From Streptomyces lavendulae subsp. lavendulae (GTDB lineage Bacteria > Actinomycetota > Actinomycetes > Streptomycetales > Streptomycetaceae): DNA of 64,000 bases. The translations under genes were made by a program, and so were the position numbers. Location: positions 1,054,001 through 1,118,000 of the forward strand of contig NZ_CP024985.1 in NCBI RefSeq assembly GCF_002803845.1. The letters are read 5' to 3'. How positions within the stretch are numbered: position 1 is the stretch's first letter; each line of letters opens with the position of its first letter. Shown here one piece after another: positions 8,593-16,730 of this stretch. Below the pieces are notes generated by a model. It did no database searches. It was not told the origin of the DNA and was given only the letters and a program-made list of their open reading frames with translations.

Positions 8593-9819
8593 TCAGTGGT
8601 GGGCGGGGACGGGTGTGGCGGGCGCGGCGGCGGCCACGGTCCGCCCCGCGTTCGCGCCCGTGCTCGCGCCTCGTGCCGTACGGCGCTCCAGCGCTCCGGA
8701 GACGAGGGCGAGCAGGAGGGCGGAGGCGGCGAGGGCCGCGCCGACCCAGTTCGGGGCTGTCCAGCCGAGGCCGGCGGCGATCACGAGGCCGCCGAGCCAG
8801 GCGGCGAGGGCGTTGCCGAGGTTGAAGGCTCCGATGTTGACGGCGGAGGCCAGGGTGGGGGCCCCGGCGGCCTGGTCGAGGACCCGCTTCTGCAGCGGGG
8901 GCACGGTGGCGAAGCCGAGGGCGCCGATGAGGAAGAGGGTGACGGCGGCGCCGCCCCTGGTGTGGGCGGTGAGGGTGAACAGGGCCAGTACGACGGCCAG
9001 GGCGCCCAGGGACGTGTACAGCATCGGCATCAGGGCCCGGTCGGCGAACCGGCCGCCGACCAGGTTCCCCGCGACCATGCCCAGGCCGAGGAGGACGAGC
9101 AGCCAGGTGACGGAGGTGTCGGCGAAACCGGCGATGTTGGTCATCATCGGGGTGATGTAGGTGATGGCGGCGAACACCCCGCCGAAGCCGAGGACGGTCA
9201 TGCCCATCGCGAGCAGCACCTGGACGTTGCGGAAGGCGGCCAGCTCATGGCGGATCCGGACCCCTTCGGGGCGGGGGAGGTCGGGAATCAGCCGGGCGAT
9301 GCCGAGCAGGCCGATCACGCCGAGCGCGGCGACGATCAGGAAGGTGACGCGCCAGCCGAGGGTCTGCCCGACGAGGGTCCCGAGCGGGACTCCGACGACG
9401 TTGGCCACGGTCAGGCCGGTGAACATCATCGCGATCGCGCCGGCCTTCTTGTCCGGGGCGACGAGTCCGGCGGCGACGACCGCGCCGATGCCGAAGAAGG
9501 CGCCGTGGGCGAGGGAGGCGACCACGCGTCCGGCGAGCATGACGCCGAAGGCGGGGGCGAGCGCGGAGAGCACGTTGCCCGCGACGAAGAGGCCCATGAG
9601 CAGCATCAGCATGCGCTTGCGGGGTACGCGGGTACCGAGGACGGTCATCAGCGGGGCACCGAGGACGACGCCGAGGGCGTAGCCGGTGACCAGGAAGCCG
9701 GCGGTCGGGATGGAGACGCCGTAGCCGGCGGCGACCTCGGGGAGCAGGCCCATGATCACGAACTCGGTGGTGCCGATCCCGAAGGCCCCGATGGCGAGGG
9801 CGAGGAGCGCGAGAGGCAT
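8593..9819 (-). CDS. MFS drug/sugar efflux transporter (DHA1 type)
   Basis: 408 residues from ATG 9819, with GAAGG about 11 nt upstream. Twelve hydrophobic segments are expected. The first, MPLALLALAIGAFGIGTTEFVIMGLLPEV, and the motif YALGVVLGAPLMTVLGTRVPRK match the arabinose/chloramphenicol efflux (AraJ/Cmx) branch of DHA1. It probably exports a small toxic compound with protons. It is divergent from a MarR-family gene, the usual pairing of exporter and ligand-sensing repressor, and leads into the HbpS-like gene. Confidence 0.88.
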   Translation of the reverse strand: MPLALLALAIGAFGIGTTEFVIMGLLPEVAAGYGVSIPTAGFLVTGYALGVVLGAPLMTVLGTRVPRKRMLMLLMGLFVAGNVLSALAPAFGVMLAGRVVASLAHGAFFGIGAVVAAGLVAPDKKAGAIAMMFTGLTVANVVGVPLGTLVGQTLGWRVTFLIVAALGVIGLLGIARLIPDLPRPEGVRIRHELAAFRNVQVLLAMGMTVLGFGGVFAAITYITPMMTNIAGFADTSVTWLLVLLGLGMVAGNLVGGRFADRALMPMLYTSLGALAVVLALFTLTAHTRGGAAVTLFLIGALGFATVPPLQKRVLDQAAGAPTLASAVNIGAFNLGNALAAWLGGLVIAAGLGWTAPNWVGAALAASALLLALVSGALERRTARGASTGANAGRTVAAAAPATPVPAHH

Positions 9820-9913
9820 GAGGAGGTGCCCTTCAGGGGTGGGGGTGCGAGGGGGCGGACGGGCCGCATGATGTTGCGTTCGCCGTTTGCCTTCGTCCAC
9901 ATTAATTGCAGAC

Positions 9914-9943
9914 GCGGGATATTTGCAAGCGCGGGCTATTGCG
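9914..9943. promoter_or_regulatory. Possible MarR operator: direct repeat in divergent promoter
   Basis: GCGGGATATTTGC (9914-9926) and GCGGGCTATTGCG (9931-9943) repeat at a 17-bp step inside an AT-richer patch of the gap between the MFS exporter and the marR gene. This location is normal for autoregulatory sites. The repeat is visible. The binding role is inference. Confidence 0.35.
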
Positions 9944-10036
9944 GGGGTGGCCTATCCTGGCGGTATGCGGAACAGCGCCGACGGCAGCACCGCGCGGCGC
10001 GAGCGCACCATCGACGGGACATCGACGGAGGAGCCC

Positions 10037-10501
10037 ATGACGGCCACGGACAGCGCACTCACGGGCCTCGCCCAGGGCTGGTGCGCCCTCTCCCTCCTGC
10101 ACGGCCGGATCGAGGCGCACATCGAGCGGGCGCTCCAGACGGGGCACGGACTGAGCGTGCGCGAGTACTCGCTGCTGGACGTGCTCAGCCGGCAGCACAG
10201 CGGCCCGGGGGGCCACCTGCGGATGCACCAGGTCGCGGAGTCGGTGGTGCTCAGCCAGAGCGCGACCACCCGGCTGGTCAGCAGGCTGGAGGACCGAGGA
10301 CTGCTGAACCGCTACATCTGCGACACCGACCGCCGCGGCATCTACACCGACGTGAGCGAGGCGGGCCTGGCCCTCCTGGCCGAGGCCCGCCCCACGAACG
10401 ACACGGCCCTGCGCGAGGCCCTCGACGAGGCCGCACTCAGGCCGGAACTCGCCCCCCTGGTGGCGGCGGTCGAGAACACCCGGAGCCAGGCCGTCCCGTA
10501 G
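10037..10501 (+). CDS. MarR-family transcriptional regulator
   Basis: 154 residues from ATG 10037, selected because GGAGGAG precedes it. An in-frame ATG at 9965 lacks a site. The winged helix spans about 40-115: LSVREYSLLDVLSR, then the recognition helix LSQSATTRLVSRLEDRGLL and the wing YICDTDRRGIYTDVSEAG. It is divergent from the MFS exporter gene and probably represses both promoters until a ligand binds. Confidence 0.88.
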   Translation: MTATDSALTGLAQGWCALSLLHGRIEAHIERALQTGHGLSVREYSLLDVLSRQHSGPGGHLRMHQVAESVVLSQSATTRLVSRLEDRGLLNRYICDTDRRGIYTDVSEAGLALLAEARPTNDTALREALDEAALRPELAPLVAAVENTRSQAVP

Positions 10502-10555
10502 CCCTTCACCCGACGGTTTCCGTGCGGCGAACCGGCTGCTGGACATCTGGACCAC

Positions 10556-11041
10556 ATGAGGGGGGTCGCGTTGGAGCGGCGGAAGGTGATCGCGGCAGGG
10601 GTCGGGGCCGGACTGGCCGTGCTGCCCGTCGGCTGGGTCCTGCGCCGGGCGGCGGGCGGGACCGAGGAGGACTGGCGCACCGACGCCGCGCCGCTGGAGC
10701 AGGCGTTCCCGCTGCTGGGTCCGCTCACCGACGCCCGGTGGGTGAGCAGCCGGGACGACGACCGGAGCCTGCCGTCGCCGGAGCTGGCGATCTCGGGCTT
10801 CGCCCGGCTGGCACCGGGGAGGCTCTCCGGGCTGACGGCGGCCCACGCCTTCGTCCCCGGGGAGCCCGTCGACGACTTCTCCTCGTGGTTCGAGAAGCCG
10901 CTCAGGGGCGCGGGGCCGAAGGATCCCCAGTGGGTCCGCTCGCCCGAATTGGACCGCGCCGACGGCGGCCGCTCCACCCGCCTGTGGTTCGACCGCCGCA
11001 GCGACACCGTCCGCTTCCGGGCGCTCAACCCGTACGGCTAG
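10556..11041 (+). CDS. Hypothetical membrane-anchored protein
   Basis: 161 residues. The N-terminus MRGVALERRKVIAAGVGAGLAVLPVGWVLRR is basic then hydrophobic, so it is either a single membrane anchor or a weak signal peptide. The rest is soluble and acidic, with no domain I recognise. The start could also be TTG 10571. The stop overlaps the stop of the convergent anti-sigma-like gene by 4 bp (CTAG). Codon bias is normal for the window, so it is a real gene of unknown function. Confidence 0.6.
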   Translation: MRGVALERRKVIAAGVGAGLAVLPVGWVLRRAAGGTEEDWRTDAAPLEQAFPLLGPLTDARWVSSRDDDRSLPSPELAISGFARLAPGRLSGLTAAHAFVPGEPVDDFSSWFEKPLRGAGPKDPQWVRSPELDRADGGRSTRLWFDRRSDTVRFRALNPYG

Positions 11042-11598
11042 TTGCCGGCCGCGCTCGGGTAGGACGTAGGGGCGCCCGCCGGGTGGGGTGGCGACGGTGT
11101 GGCGGCGCCCGCGCCGGAGCCCGCGCCCGTGCTCGGCTGTCCGCCCGCGGGCGCGGTCGGCGGGGGCGTGCGGGGTGCCCGCGAGAGGGTCGCGCCGGAC
11201 GGGGGTCCGGAGGTCGGCGTCCGGGACGGCGCGGGCGACGGCGGCGGCGACACGGAGGCCGAGGGGGGCGCGCTCGGCCGCGGGGAGCCCGAGGGCGCCG
11301 GCGAGCTGAACTCGGGCGGCGAGGCGGGCGGCACCGGCCGGGGCCGGACCGGGTCGGGCCCCAGGACCAGGAACCCGGCGAGGGCCGCCGCGGCCAGGCC
11401 GGACAGGCCCGCGAGGGTCCACGCGGAGCGCCGCACCCAGGGGGTGCGCAGGGACAGCCGGCGCAGGTGCGGTCCCGGCGGGTCGGCGGGGCGCAGCGTG
11501 ACGACCGTGACCTCCTGGGCCCGGGCCGTCAGGGCCTCGCGCAGCAGCCGCTCCACGGGGCGTTCGCCCTCTGGCGTGGTGCCCGTGACGCGAGTCAT
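11038..11598 (-). CDS. Putative anti-sigma-like membrane protein
   Basis: 186 residues. A cytoplasmic N-terminus of about 55 residues is followed by one transmembrane segment (SAWTLAGLSGLAAAALAGFLVLG, about 58-80) and a Pro/Ser-rich extracytoplasmic tail. Its ATG overlaps the stop of the sigma factor gene (ATGA), the usual coupling of a sigma factor and its regulator. No zinc-type HxxxCxxC anti-sigma motif is visible, so the assignment rests on topology and position. It could instead be a sigma-linked surface protein. Confidence 0.55.
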   Translation of the reverse strand: MTRVTGTTPEGERPVERLLREALTARAQEVTVVTLRPADPPGPHLRRLSLRTPWVRRSAWTLAGLSGLAAAALAGFLVLGPDPVRPRPVPPASPPEFSSPAPSGSPRPSAPPSASVSPPPSPAPSRTPTSGPPSGATLSRAPRTPPPTAPAGGQPSTGAGSGAGAATPSPPHPAGAPTSYPSAAGN

Positions 11599-12287
11599 AC
11601 CCGTCCCTCCAGAATCCGTTCGAGTGCGTCCAGCGCGCGGCTCGCGTTGGACTTCACCGCGCCGCGGCTGATGCCGAGGGTCTCGGCGATCTCCGCCTCG
11701 CTGAGGTCGGCCCAGTAGCGGAGCACCAGGACCTGGCGGCGGCGCGGGGTCAGCCCGCGCAACGCGGCCAGCACCTCGCGGTGGGCCTCCCCCAGGACGA
11801 CGGAGGCCTCGGCGGAGGGTACGTCGGCGGTCACCGGCGGGATCCAGGCCCTGGCGGTGCGGCGGCGGCGCAGCACCGAGCGCGAGGTGTTCACGACGGC
11901 GGTGCGCAGGTATCCCAGGGCGTTGTCCACCTCCGTGATCTCCTCACCGTAGCGGCGGTACAGGGCGGTGAAGGCGTCCTGCACGACGTCCTCGGCGGTG
12001 CCCAGGTCGTCGACGAGGAGCACCGCCAGGCGGACCATGGCGAGCCGGTGCGCGTGGTAGAGCTCGGAGACGTTCGGCGGGCGCGGGGGCGCGTCCCCGG
12101 TGGCGTCCGGGCCGAGGGGGTGGGCGTGGCCGTAGGTGTACGCGTACCGGGACGCGTTCGGGCGGGCGTCGGGCCCGGCCGCCGGCGGCGCGGACCGCTC
12201 GCGGCGTGAGAGCCACCACCACAAGCCCCGCCACGCCCGGGCGAACCCGGGCGTGAGGGGGCTGATGGATGGTGCGAGGTCGAGCAC
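11595..12287 (-). CDS. RNA polymerase sigma factor, ECF/SigE-like
   Basis: 230 residues from GTG 12287, with GAGGAC just upstream. Region 2 is HRLAMVRLAVLLVDDLGTAEDVVQDAFTALYRRYG and region 4 is LRGLTPRRRQVLVLRYWADLSEAEIAETLGISRGAVKSNASRALDALE. The roughly 75-residue basic, Trp-rich N-terminal extension before region 2 is unusual. The gene lies 8 bp after the LAHTG surface protein and overlaps its membrane partner by ATGA, so the three form an operon, probably for an envelope response. Confidence 0.85.
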   Translation of the reverse strand: MLDLAPSISPLTPGFARAWRGLWWWLSRRERSAPPAAGPDARPNASRYAYTYGHAHPLGPDATGDAPPRPPNVSELYHAHRLAMVRLAVLLVDDLGTAEDVVQDAFTALYRRYGEEITEVDNALGYLRTAVVNTSRSVLRRRRTARAWIPPVTADVPSAEASVVLGEAHREVLAALRGLTPRRRQVLVLRYWADLSEAEIAETLGISRGAVKSNASRALDALERILEGRV

Positions 12288-12295
12288 GGGTGTCC

Positions 12296-12778
12296 TCAGC
12301 TGCTGGTGCGCCGCCGCACGGTGTACAGGGCTCCGGCCCCGACGGCGACGAGCCCGGCGGCTCCGGCGGCCAGTGCGACGGTGGTCCCGGAGGAGCCAGT
12401 ATGCGCGAGCTCGGATCCACCGGGTGCGGCGGAGGGCTCGGCGGAGCCCGAGCCCTCGCCCGCGGGCGACGACGGCACGGGGGTCGGCTTCGCGCCGGCC
12501 GGGTGGCTCGGGGAGACACTGGGCTGACCGCTGCCGGGCTGGCTCGGGACGGCGGACGGCTGACCGCTCGCGGGCCGGCTCGGAACGGCGGTCGGCTTGC
12601 CGCCCGGCGTGCTCGGGACGGGGCTCGGCGCCGCGCTCGTGGTGACGCTGGGTGCCGCCGCGCCGGAAGAGGCCCCCTCCGAGGCGAAGGCCGGGCCGCC
12701 GAGGGCGACGACCGCCCCGGCGGCCGCGACGACGGCGGCCCGGCGGGCGGACAGGGGAACGCGCTTCAGGTTCTTCAC
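12296..12778 (-). CDS. LAXTG-anchored, Pro/Ser-rich surface protein
   Basis: 160 residues from GTG 12778 (GGAGA upstream). The signal peptide is MKNLKRVPLSARRAAVVAAAGAVVALGGPAFA (about 1-32). A low-complexity Pro/Ser stalk follows with three or four imperfect PSQPGSGQPSAV-like repeats. The C-terminal sorting signal is LAHTG (124-128), a hydrophobic span, then RRRTSS. LAXTG is the recognition form used by class E sortases of Streptomyces, so the protein should be linked to peptidoglycan. No folded domain is visible. It may be a spacer or a sensor input for the downstream sigma factor. Confidence 0.75.
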   Translation of the reverse strand: MKNLKRVPLSARRAAVVAAAGAVVALGGPAFASEGASSGAAAPSVTTSAAPSPVPSTPGGKPTAVPSRPASGQPSAVPSQPGSGQPSVSPSHPAGAKPTPVPSSPAGEGSGSAEPSAAPGGSELAHTGSSGTTVALAAGAAGLVAVGAGALYTVRRRTSS

Positions 12779-12900
12779 TCTGGTTCTCCACGGTCGGGTC
12801 GAGGGCTCGGATCTTCGCCCTTCACCCCTCCACGACGTGCGAGTCCCCGATCGGTTGCCGCCGTTCCCGAAAAACTTTTCCCCGCTGCCGCGCACCCCGC

Positions 12901-13830
12901 TCAGCCCCGGCCCGCGGGGGGTCCCGCGGGGCCGGCGGGCGGCCACGGAACCTCTTCCAGCAGCGGCAGCAGCGTCCGCTCCTCGTGGTCGAGGTGGGCC
13001 GTCAGCTCCTCGGTCATCCGCCGGAGCCCGGCCCGCAGCCGTTCCGGCTCGGCGATCGCCACCCGGCCCAGCAGGTCCACCAGTTCGCTCTGGATCCGCG
13101 CCACCGTGCGGTGTTCCTCCCGCAGCCGCTCGAAGGTGTCCGCCAGGTGGGGGTGGTGGGCGGCGATCCCGGGGAAGAGGTGCGCGTCCTCGCTGGTGTG
13201 GTGGAACTCCAGGCTCTGGCAGAAGGCCAGACAGCGCTGGCGGATCTGGAGTCCGAGCCCGGGAGCGGGCGGCTCGCCGGGCCCGGTGTGCGCGGCGCGG
13301 GCCGCGAGGTGGGCTTCGGTCTCGGCGCTGACGTGGCGCAACTGGGCCCGCAGCCAGGTGTGCACCTCCAGGAGTTTCCCGGCGAGGGTGCGGACCTCGC
13401 CGGGTGACCGCCACCCGTCGGGTTCGGCCGGTCCGAGGACGACGACGGGCAGGGTGCGGGCGGTGCGGGCCTGGTGGTCCCCGTAGCCCGGCTCGGCCTT
13501 CACCACGTGGGCGAAGAGGGCCTCGCGCCGGGCCCCTTCGGCGGGTACGGCGAGCGCCTCGAAGGTGTCGGCGCCGAGTTCCACGCGCACCTGGGGGTGG
13601 GCGAGCAGGTTGTGGTACCAGTCCGGGTGGTGCGGGGAGCCGAGGTCGGAGGCGATGACGATCAGCGCCCCCTCGTGTCGGACGTAGCCGAGCGGCGTCG
13701 TGTGCGGGGTGCCCGAGCGGGCGCCGGTGGTGGTCAGCAGGAGCAGGTCGGCGCCTTCGAAGGGGCCGCCCACGCGGCCGTCGTGGGCGCGGAACTCGTC
13801 GATGACGGACTGGTTGAAGGATGTGGGCAC
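12901..13830 (-). CDS. F420-dependent nitroreductase-family protein fused to a hemerythrin domain
   Basis: 309 residues from GTG 13830 (GGAAGA upstream). The N-terminal half (1-140) is a split-barrel of the Ddn-like deazaflavin (F420) nitroreductase/quinone reductase family: FEGADLLLLTTTGARSG, TTPLGYVRHEGALIVIASDLG, HPDWYHNLLAHPQVRVELG. The C-terminal half (about 155-290) is a hemerythrin HHE four-helix bundle with HTWLRAQL, EFHHTSEDAHLFP, LREEHRTVARI and HLDHEERTLLPLL. The His and Glu ligands for a di-iron site appear complete. This suggests coupling of F420H2 chemistry to oxygen or iron sensing. An 18-bp palindrome lies about 104 bp upstream. Confidence 0.8.
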   Translation of the reverse strand: MPTSFNQSVIDEFRAHDGRVGGPFEGADLLLLTTTGARSGTPHTTPLGYVRHEGALIVIASDLGSPHHPDWYHNLLAHPQVRVELGADTFEALAVPAEGARREALFAHVVKAEPGYGDHQARTARTLPVVVLGPAEPDGWRSPGEVRTLAGKLLEVHTWLRAQLRHVSAETEAHLAARAAHTGPGEPPAPGLGLQIRQRCLAFCQSLEFHHTSEDAHLFPGIAAHHPHLADTFERLREEHRTVARIQSELVDLLGRVAIAEPERLRAGLRRMTEELTAHLDHEERTLLPLLEEVPWPPAGPAGPPAGRG

Positions 13831-13933
13831 GGTGGTGTCTTCCGGGTGCGTGGGGTGGGGCACACCGCGCCGTCCGGCCTCCGACGCGCCTTCGGGGCGC
13901 GGGAGTTGCCGGTTCGGGGGGTGCGGAGGAGGG

Positions 13934-13951
13934 CGTACGGACGTCCGTACG
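13934..13951. promoter_or_regulatory. 18-bp perfect palindrome, probable operator
   Basis: CGTACGGACGTCCGTACG is fully self-complementary. It sits 104-121 bp upstream of the reductase-hemerythrin start. Its form, with no spacer, resembles TetR-type sites. The regulator is unknown and no TetR gene is visible nearby. Confidence 0.45.
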
Positions 13952-14146
13952 TGCGGTGGTGCGGCGGAGCTGACGGGGGAGCCGGAACGCGGCTGCCGCT
14001 CTACGTCAACTGCGGGGCGCGGAGTGTGCACTCATGGCGGGTCCCGGTGGTGAAGGGTGTTCCGCCCGACCGCCGGCCGGCCCACTGCTCTTTGGCCGGC
14101 GTCACGCGACACCGTTGCTCATTACACGCACCGGGTGCGGACGGTG

Positions 14147-15634
14147 TCAACCCCGTGGATCCCGGCGGCCGGTGCCGGTCAGTCCGTGCAGGGCCCGGCC
14201 CAGCAGGGCCACGCCCTCCTCGATCTCGCCCGCCGGACCGGCGGCGTAGCCCAGGACCAGGCCGGGCGGGCCCGGGCGCTGCCGGTGCCAGGACAGCGGG
14301 TGGGCCTTGACGCCGAGGGTGAGGGCGGCCGAGGCCAGGACGGAGTCGTCGAAGGACGCGCCGTCGAAGGTGACCATCAGGTGCAGTCCGGCGGCCGCCC
14401 CGTGGACGCGGGCGCCGGGCAGCAGGCGGGCGACGGCGCGCAGCATCGCGTCCCGGCGGCCGCGGTGACGGCGGCGCAGGTGGCGCAGGTGGCGTTCGAG
14501 TTCGCCGGAGTCCATCAGGCGGGCGAGGACGAGCTGGGCGAGGACGGGGTTGCCGAGGTCGGCGTGGCGTTTGGCGTCGACGACCTCCTCCCGCAGGCGC
14601 GGCGGGACGAGCAGCCAGCCCAGCCGCAGGGCGGGGGCGAGCAGTTTGGACACGCTTCCGGCGTAGCAGACGGCCTCGGGCAGCAGGGCCCGCAGGGCGG
14701 GTACGGGGGCGCGGTCGTAGCGGTGTTCGGCGTCGTAGTCGTCCTCGATGACCAGTCCCCCGTCGGCGGCCCAGTCGAGCAGCTCGCGGCGGCGCTCGCC
14801 GTCGAGGACGACGCCGGTCGGGAACTGGTGCGCCGGGGTCAGCAGCACGGCCCGCGCCCCGGCGGCCCGCAGCGCGGACACGTCCAGCCCGCCCCCGTCC
14901 ACGGGTACGCCTACGGTGTCCAGCCCGGCGAACTCCAGCTGCCGGCGCGCTCCGAGCGAGCCGGGGTCCTCCACCGCGACCCGGCGCACGCCGTGTGCGG
15001 GCAGCACCTGTGCGAGCAGCCAGAGGGCCTGTGCGACCCCGGCGACCACGACGACCTCGGCGGGGTCCGCGCGGATCCCCCGGTTGCGGGCCAGCCAGCC
15101 TGCGACCGCCGCGCGCAGGGCGGGCGCGCCCTGGGGGTCGCCGTAGCCGAAGTCGGCGGGGGTGAGGCCGGCGAGGACCCGGCGCTCGGCCTGGAGCCAG
15201 GCGGTGCGCGGGAAGGAGGCGAGGTCGGGCACGCCGGGCGAGAGGTCGATCCGGCAGGGCACGGCGCGCAGCGCGTCCACGAGCCCGCCGCGGGATGCGG
15301 CGGCCGGGGGCGCGGCGGGCGGGGCGGCAGCCTCGGGGGGCGGGGCGGCGACGACCACGGTGCCGCCGCGGCCGCGGCCGGCCACCTGGCCGGTCTCGGC
15401 GAGGCGCTGGTAGGCCTCGGTCACCAGGCCCCGGGAGACGCGGAGTTCGGCGGCGAGGACCCGGCCGGCGGGCAGCCGGCTGCCGACGGGCAGGGTGCCG
15501 TCCGCGATGGCGGCGCGCAGCCGGTCGGCGAGCCAGGCGGTGCGGCCGCCGGGCGGGGCCTGTCCGATGTCGAGCTGGAGGAAGTCGGAGCCGCTTTTGG
15601 ACCCCTGATCGGAGCCTTCTTTGGACCTGCTCAC
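14147..15634 (-). CDS. MocR/PdxR-type regulator (GntR HTH plus aminotransferase-like domain)
   Basis: 495 residues. The N-terminal GntR winged helix (about 28-95) includes DGTLPVGSRLPAGRVLAAELRVSRGLVTEAYQRLAETG. The rest is a fold-type I aminotransferase domain with the PLP-binding motif CYAGSVSKLLAPALRLGWL carrying the Schiff-base Lys. Such proteins sense PLP, amines or amino acids. It is divergent from an EamA exporter with only 29 bp between starts, so it very probably controls that exporter. Direct repeats at 15585-15627 overlap the first codons. Confidence 0.9.
   Translation of the reverse strand: MSRSKEGSDQGSKSGSDFLQLDIGQAPPGGRTAWLADRLRAAIADGTLPVGSRLPAGRVLAAELRVSRGLVTEAYQRLAETGQVAGRGRGGTVVVAAPPPEAAAPPAAPPAAASRGGLVDALRAVPCRIDLSPGVPDLASFPRTAWLQAERRVLAGLTPADFGYGDPQGAPALRAAVAGWLARNRGIRADPAEVVVVAGVAQALWLLAQVLPAHGVRRVAVEDPGSLGARRQLEFAGLDTVGVPVDGGGLDVSALRAAGARAVLLTPAHQFPTGVVLDGERRRELLDWAADGGLVIEDDYDAEHRYDRAPVPALRALLPEAVCYAGSVSKLLAPALRLGWLLVPPRLREEVVDAKRHADLGNPVLAQLVLARLMDSGELERHLRHLRRRHRGRRDAMLRAVARLLPGARVHGAAAGLHLMVTFDGASFDDSVLASAALTLGVKAHPLSWHRQRPGPPGLVLGYAAGPAGEIEEGVALLGRALHGLTGTGRRDPRG
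15585..15627. promoter_or_regulatory. Possible MocR operator: two 19-bp direct repeats
   Basis: TCGGAGCCGCTTTTGGACC (15585-15603) and TCGGAGCCTTCTTTGGACC (15609-15627) match at 16 of 19 positions with a 24-bp step. A third GGACC lies at 15636-15640. They overlap the 5' end of the MocR gene, next to the divergent promoter. Direct repeats are the usual MocR site form. The alternative is chance repetition in codons for the conserved SGSDF peptide. Confidence 0.35.
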
Positions 15635-15663
15635 CGGACCATTGTGCCCTCAGGCTGGAGGGC

Positions 15664-16629
15664 ATGAGCACCTCCGCGACCTCCACCGCACCGTCCGTGG
15701 CACCGATGCCCTCCGTCTCGCCGCGCGACCTGGCCCCCGGCGTCATCGGGATGGCCCTGGTCGGCAGCAGCGTCACCGTCTCCCGGTCCCTGGTCGGGGC
15801 CCCGCTGTTCGCCTCGCAGGCGGTCCGTTACGCGGCCGCCGCGCTGATCCTGATCGCCCTCGCGCGGGTCGCGGGGGTGCCGTTGCTGCGGCCCCGGGGG
15901 CGGGAGTGGCTTTGGCTGGCCGGGATCGCGGGGACGGGGCTCGTGCTGTTCAACGTGGCCGTCGTTCGGGGTGTCGCGCACGCCGAGCCCGCCGTGATCG
16001 CGGTCGCCGTGGCGTCGGTACCGATCCTGCTCGGGCTCGTCGGCCCGTTGCTGGAGGGAGGCCGGCCCAGCCGCCGGGTGCTGCTGGCGGCGCCGGTCGT
16101 GGTGGCGGGCGCGGTGCTGGTCGAGGGGACCGGGCGCACCGACGCCGCCGGGGTGGGATGGGCCGCGCTGGCGCTGGCCTGCGAGGCGGGCTTCACGCTG
16201 CTGGCGGTGCCGGTGCTGGGGCGTCACGGCGCGTGGGGGGTGTCCGTGCACGCGGTGTGGCTGGGGGCGGTGATGCTGGCGGGACTCGCGGTGTTCACGC
16301 AGCGGCCCGTCTCCGGGACCGCGTCCGGGCTGGCGTCCGGTCCGGCGGCGTTCGTGGCCGGGCTGGGTTCGCTCACGGCCGGGCAGTGGGCGGCGGTCGG
16401 GTACCTGGCGGTGCTGGTGACCGCGGTGGCCTTCCTGCTCTGGTACCGGACGGTGGCGGCCGTGGGCTCCGGCCGGGCCGGACTGCTGACGGGGGTCGCC
16501 CCGCTCGCGGCGGCGGGCGCGGGGATGCTCGGCGGCGGCTCGGCACCGGGCCCGGCGGTGTGGCTGGGCCTGGCGGTGGTGATCGCCGGGCTGGCCCTCG
16601 GGCTGCGCGGCGGGGACGCCCGCGCCTGA
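15664..16629 (+). CDS. EamA/DMT-family transporter
   Basis: 321 residues, ten hydrophobic segments arranged as two EamA repeats (about 20-150 and 165-310). Typical pieces are GSSVTVSRSLVGAPLFASQAVRYAAAALILIAL and YLAVLVTAVAFLLWYRTVAAVGSGRAGLLTGVAPLAA. These drug/metabolite transporters export amino acids or other small metabolites. It is divergent from and probably regulated by the adjacent MocR protein, so the substrate may be an amine or amino acid. The start is ATG 15664, 29 bp from the divergent start, so the leader must be very short. Confidence 0.88.
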   Translation: MSTSATSTAPSVAPMPSVSPRDLAPGVIGMALVGSSVTVSRSLVGAPLFASQAVRYAAAALILIALARVAGVPLLRPRGREWLWLAGIAGTGLVLFNVAVVRGVAHAEPAVIAVAVASVPILLGLVGPLLEGGRPSRRVLLAAPVVVAGAVLVEGTGRTDAAGVGWAALALACEAGFTLLAVPVLGRHGAWGVSVHAVWLGAVMLAGLAVFTQRPVSGTASGLASGPAAFVAGLGSLTAGQWAAVGYLAVLVTAVAFLLWYRTVAAVGSGRAGLLTGVAPLAAAGAGMLGGGSAPGPAVWLGLAVVIAGLALGLRGGDARA

Positions 16630-16676
16630 CCCGCGCCTGACCGCGCCTGATCCGCATCTGATCCGCCGCCCGTCCC

Positions 16677-16703
16677 GCGCGGGCCCGACGGGAGGGCCCG
16701 CGC
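16677..16703. terminator. Hairpin terminator between convergent genes
   Basis: GCGCGGGCCC (16677-16686) and GGGCCCGCGC (16694-16703) form a perfect 10-bp stem with a 7-nt loop. It serves the EamA gene and the convergent methyltransferase gene. A short run of CCGCGCCTGA-like repeats lies just before it (16619-16655). Confidence 0.65.
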
Positions 16704-16730
16704 CCCCGGACGGGCCCGCCGGGCGGTCGC

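Noticed and set aside
8596..11718. A 1040-codon plus-strand open frame across the MFS, MarR and sigma genes
   Set aside because: It is antisense or out of frame to recognisable proteins, rich in Gly/Arg/Asp-Glu shadows, and exists only because stops are rare at this GC content.
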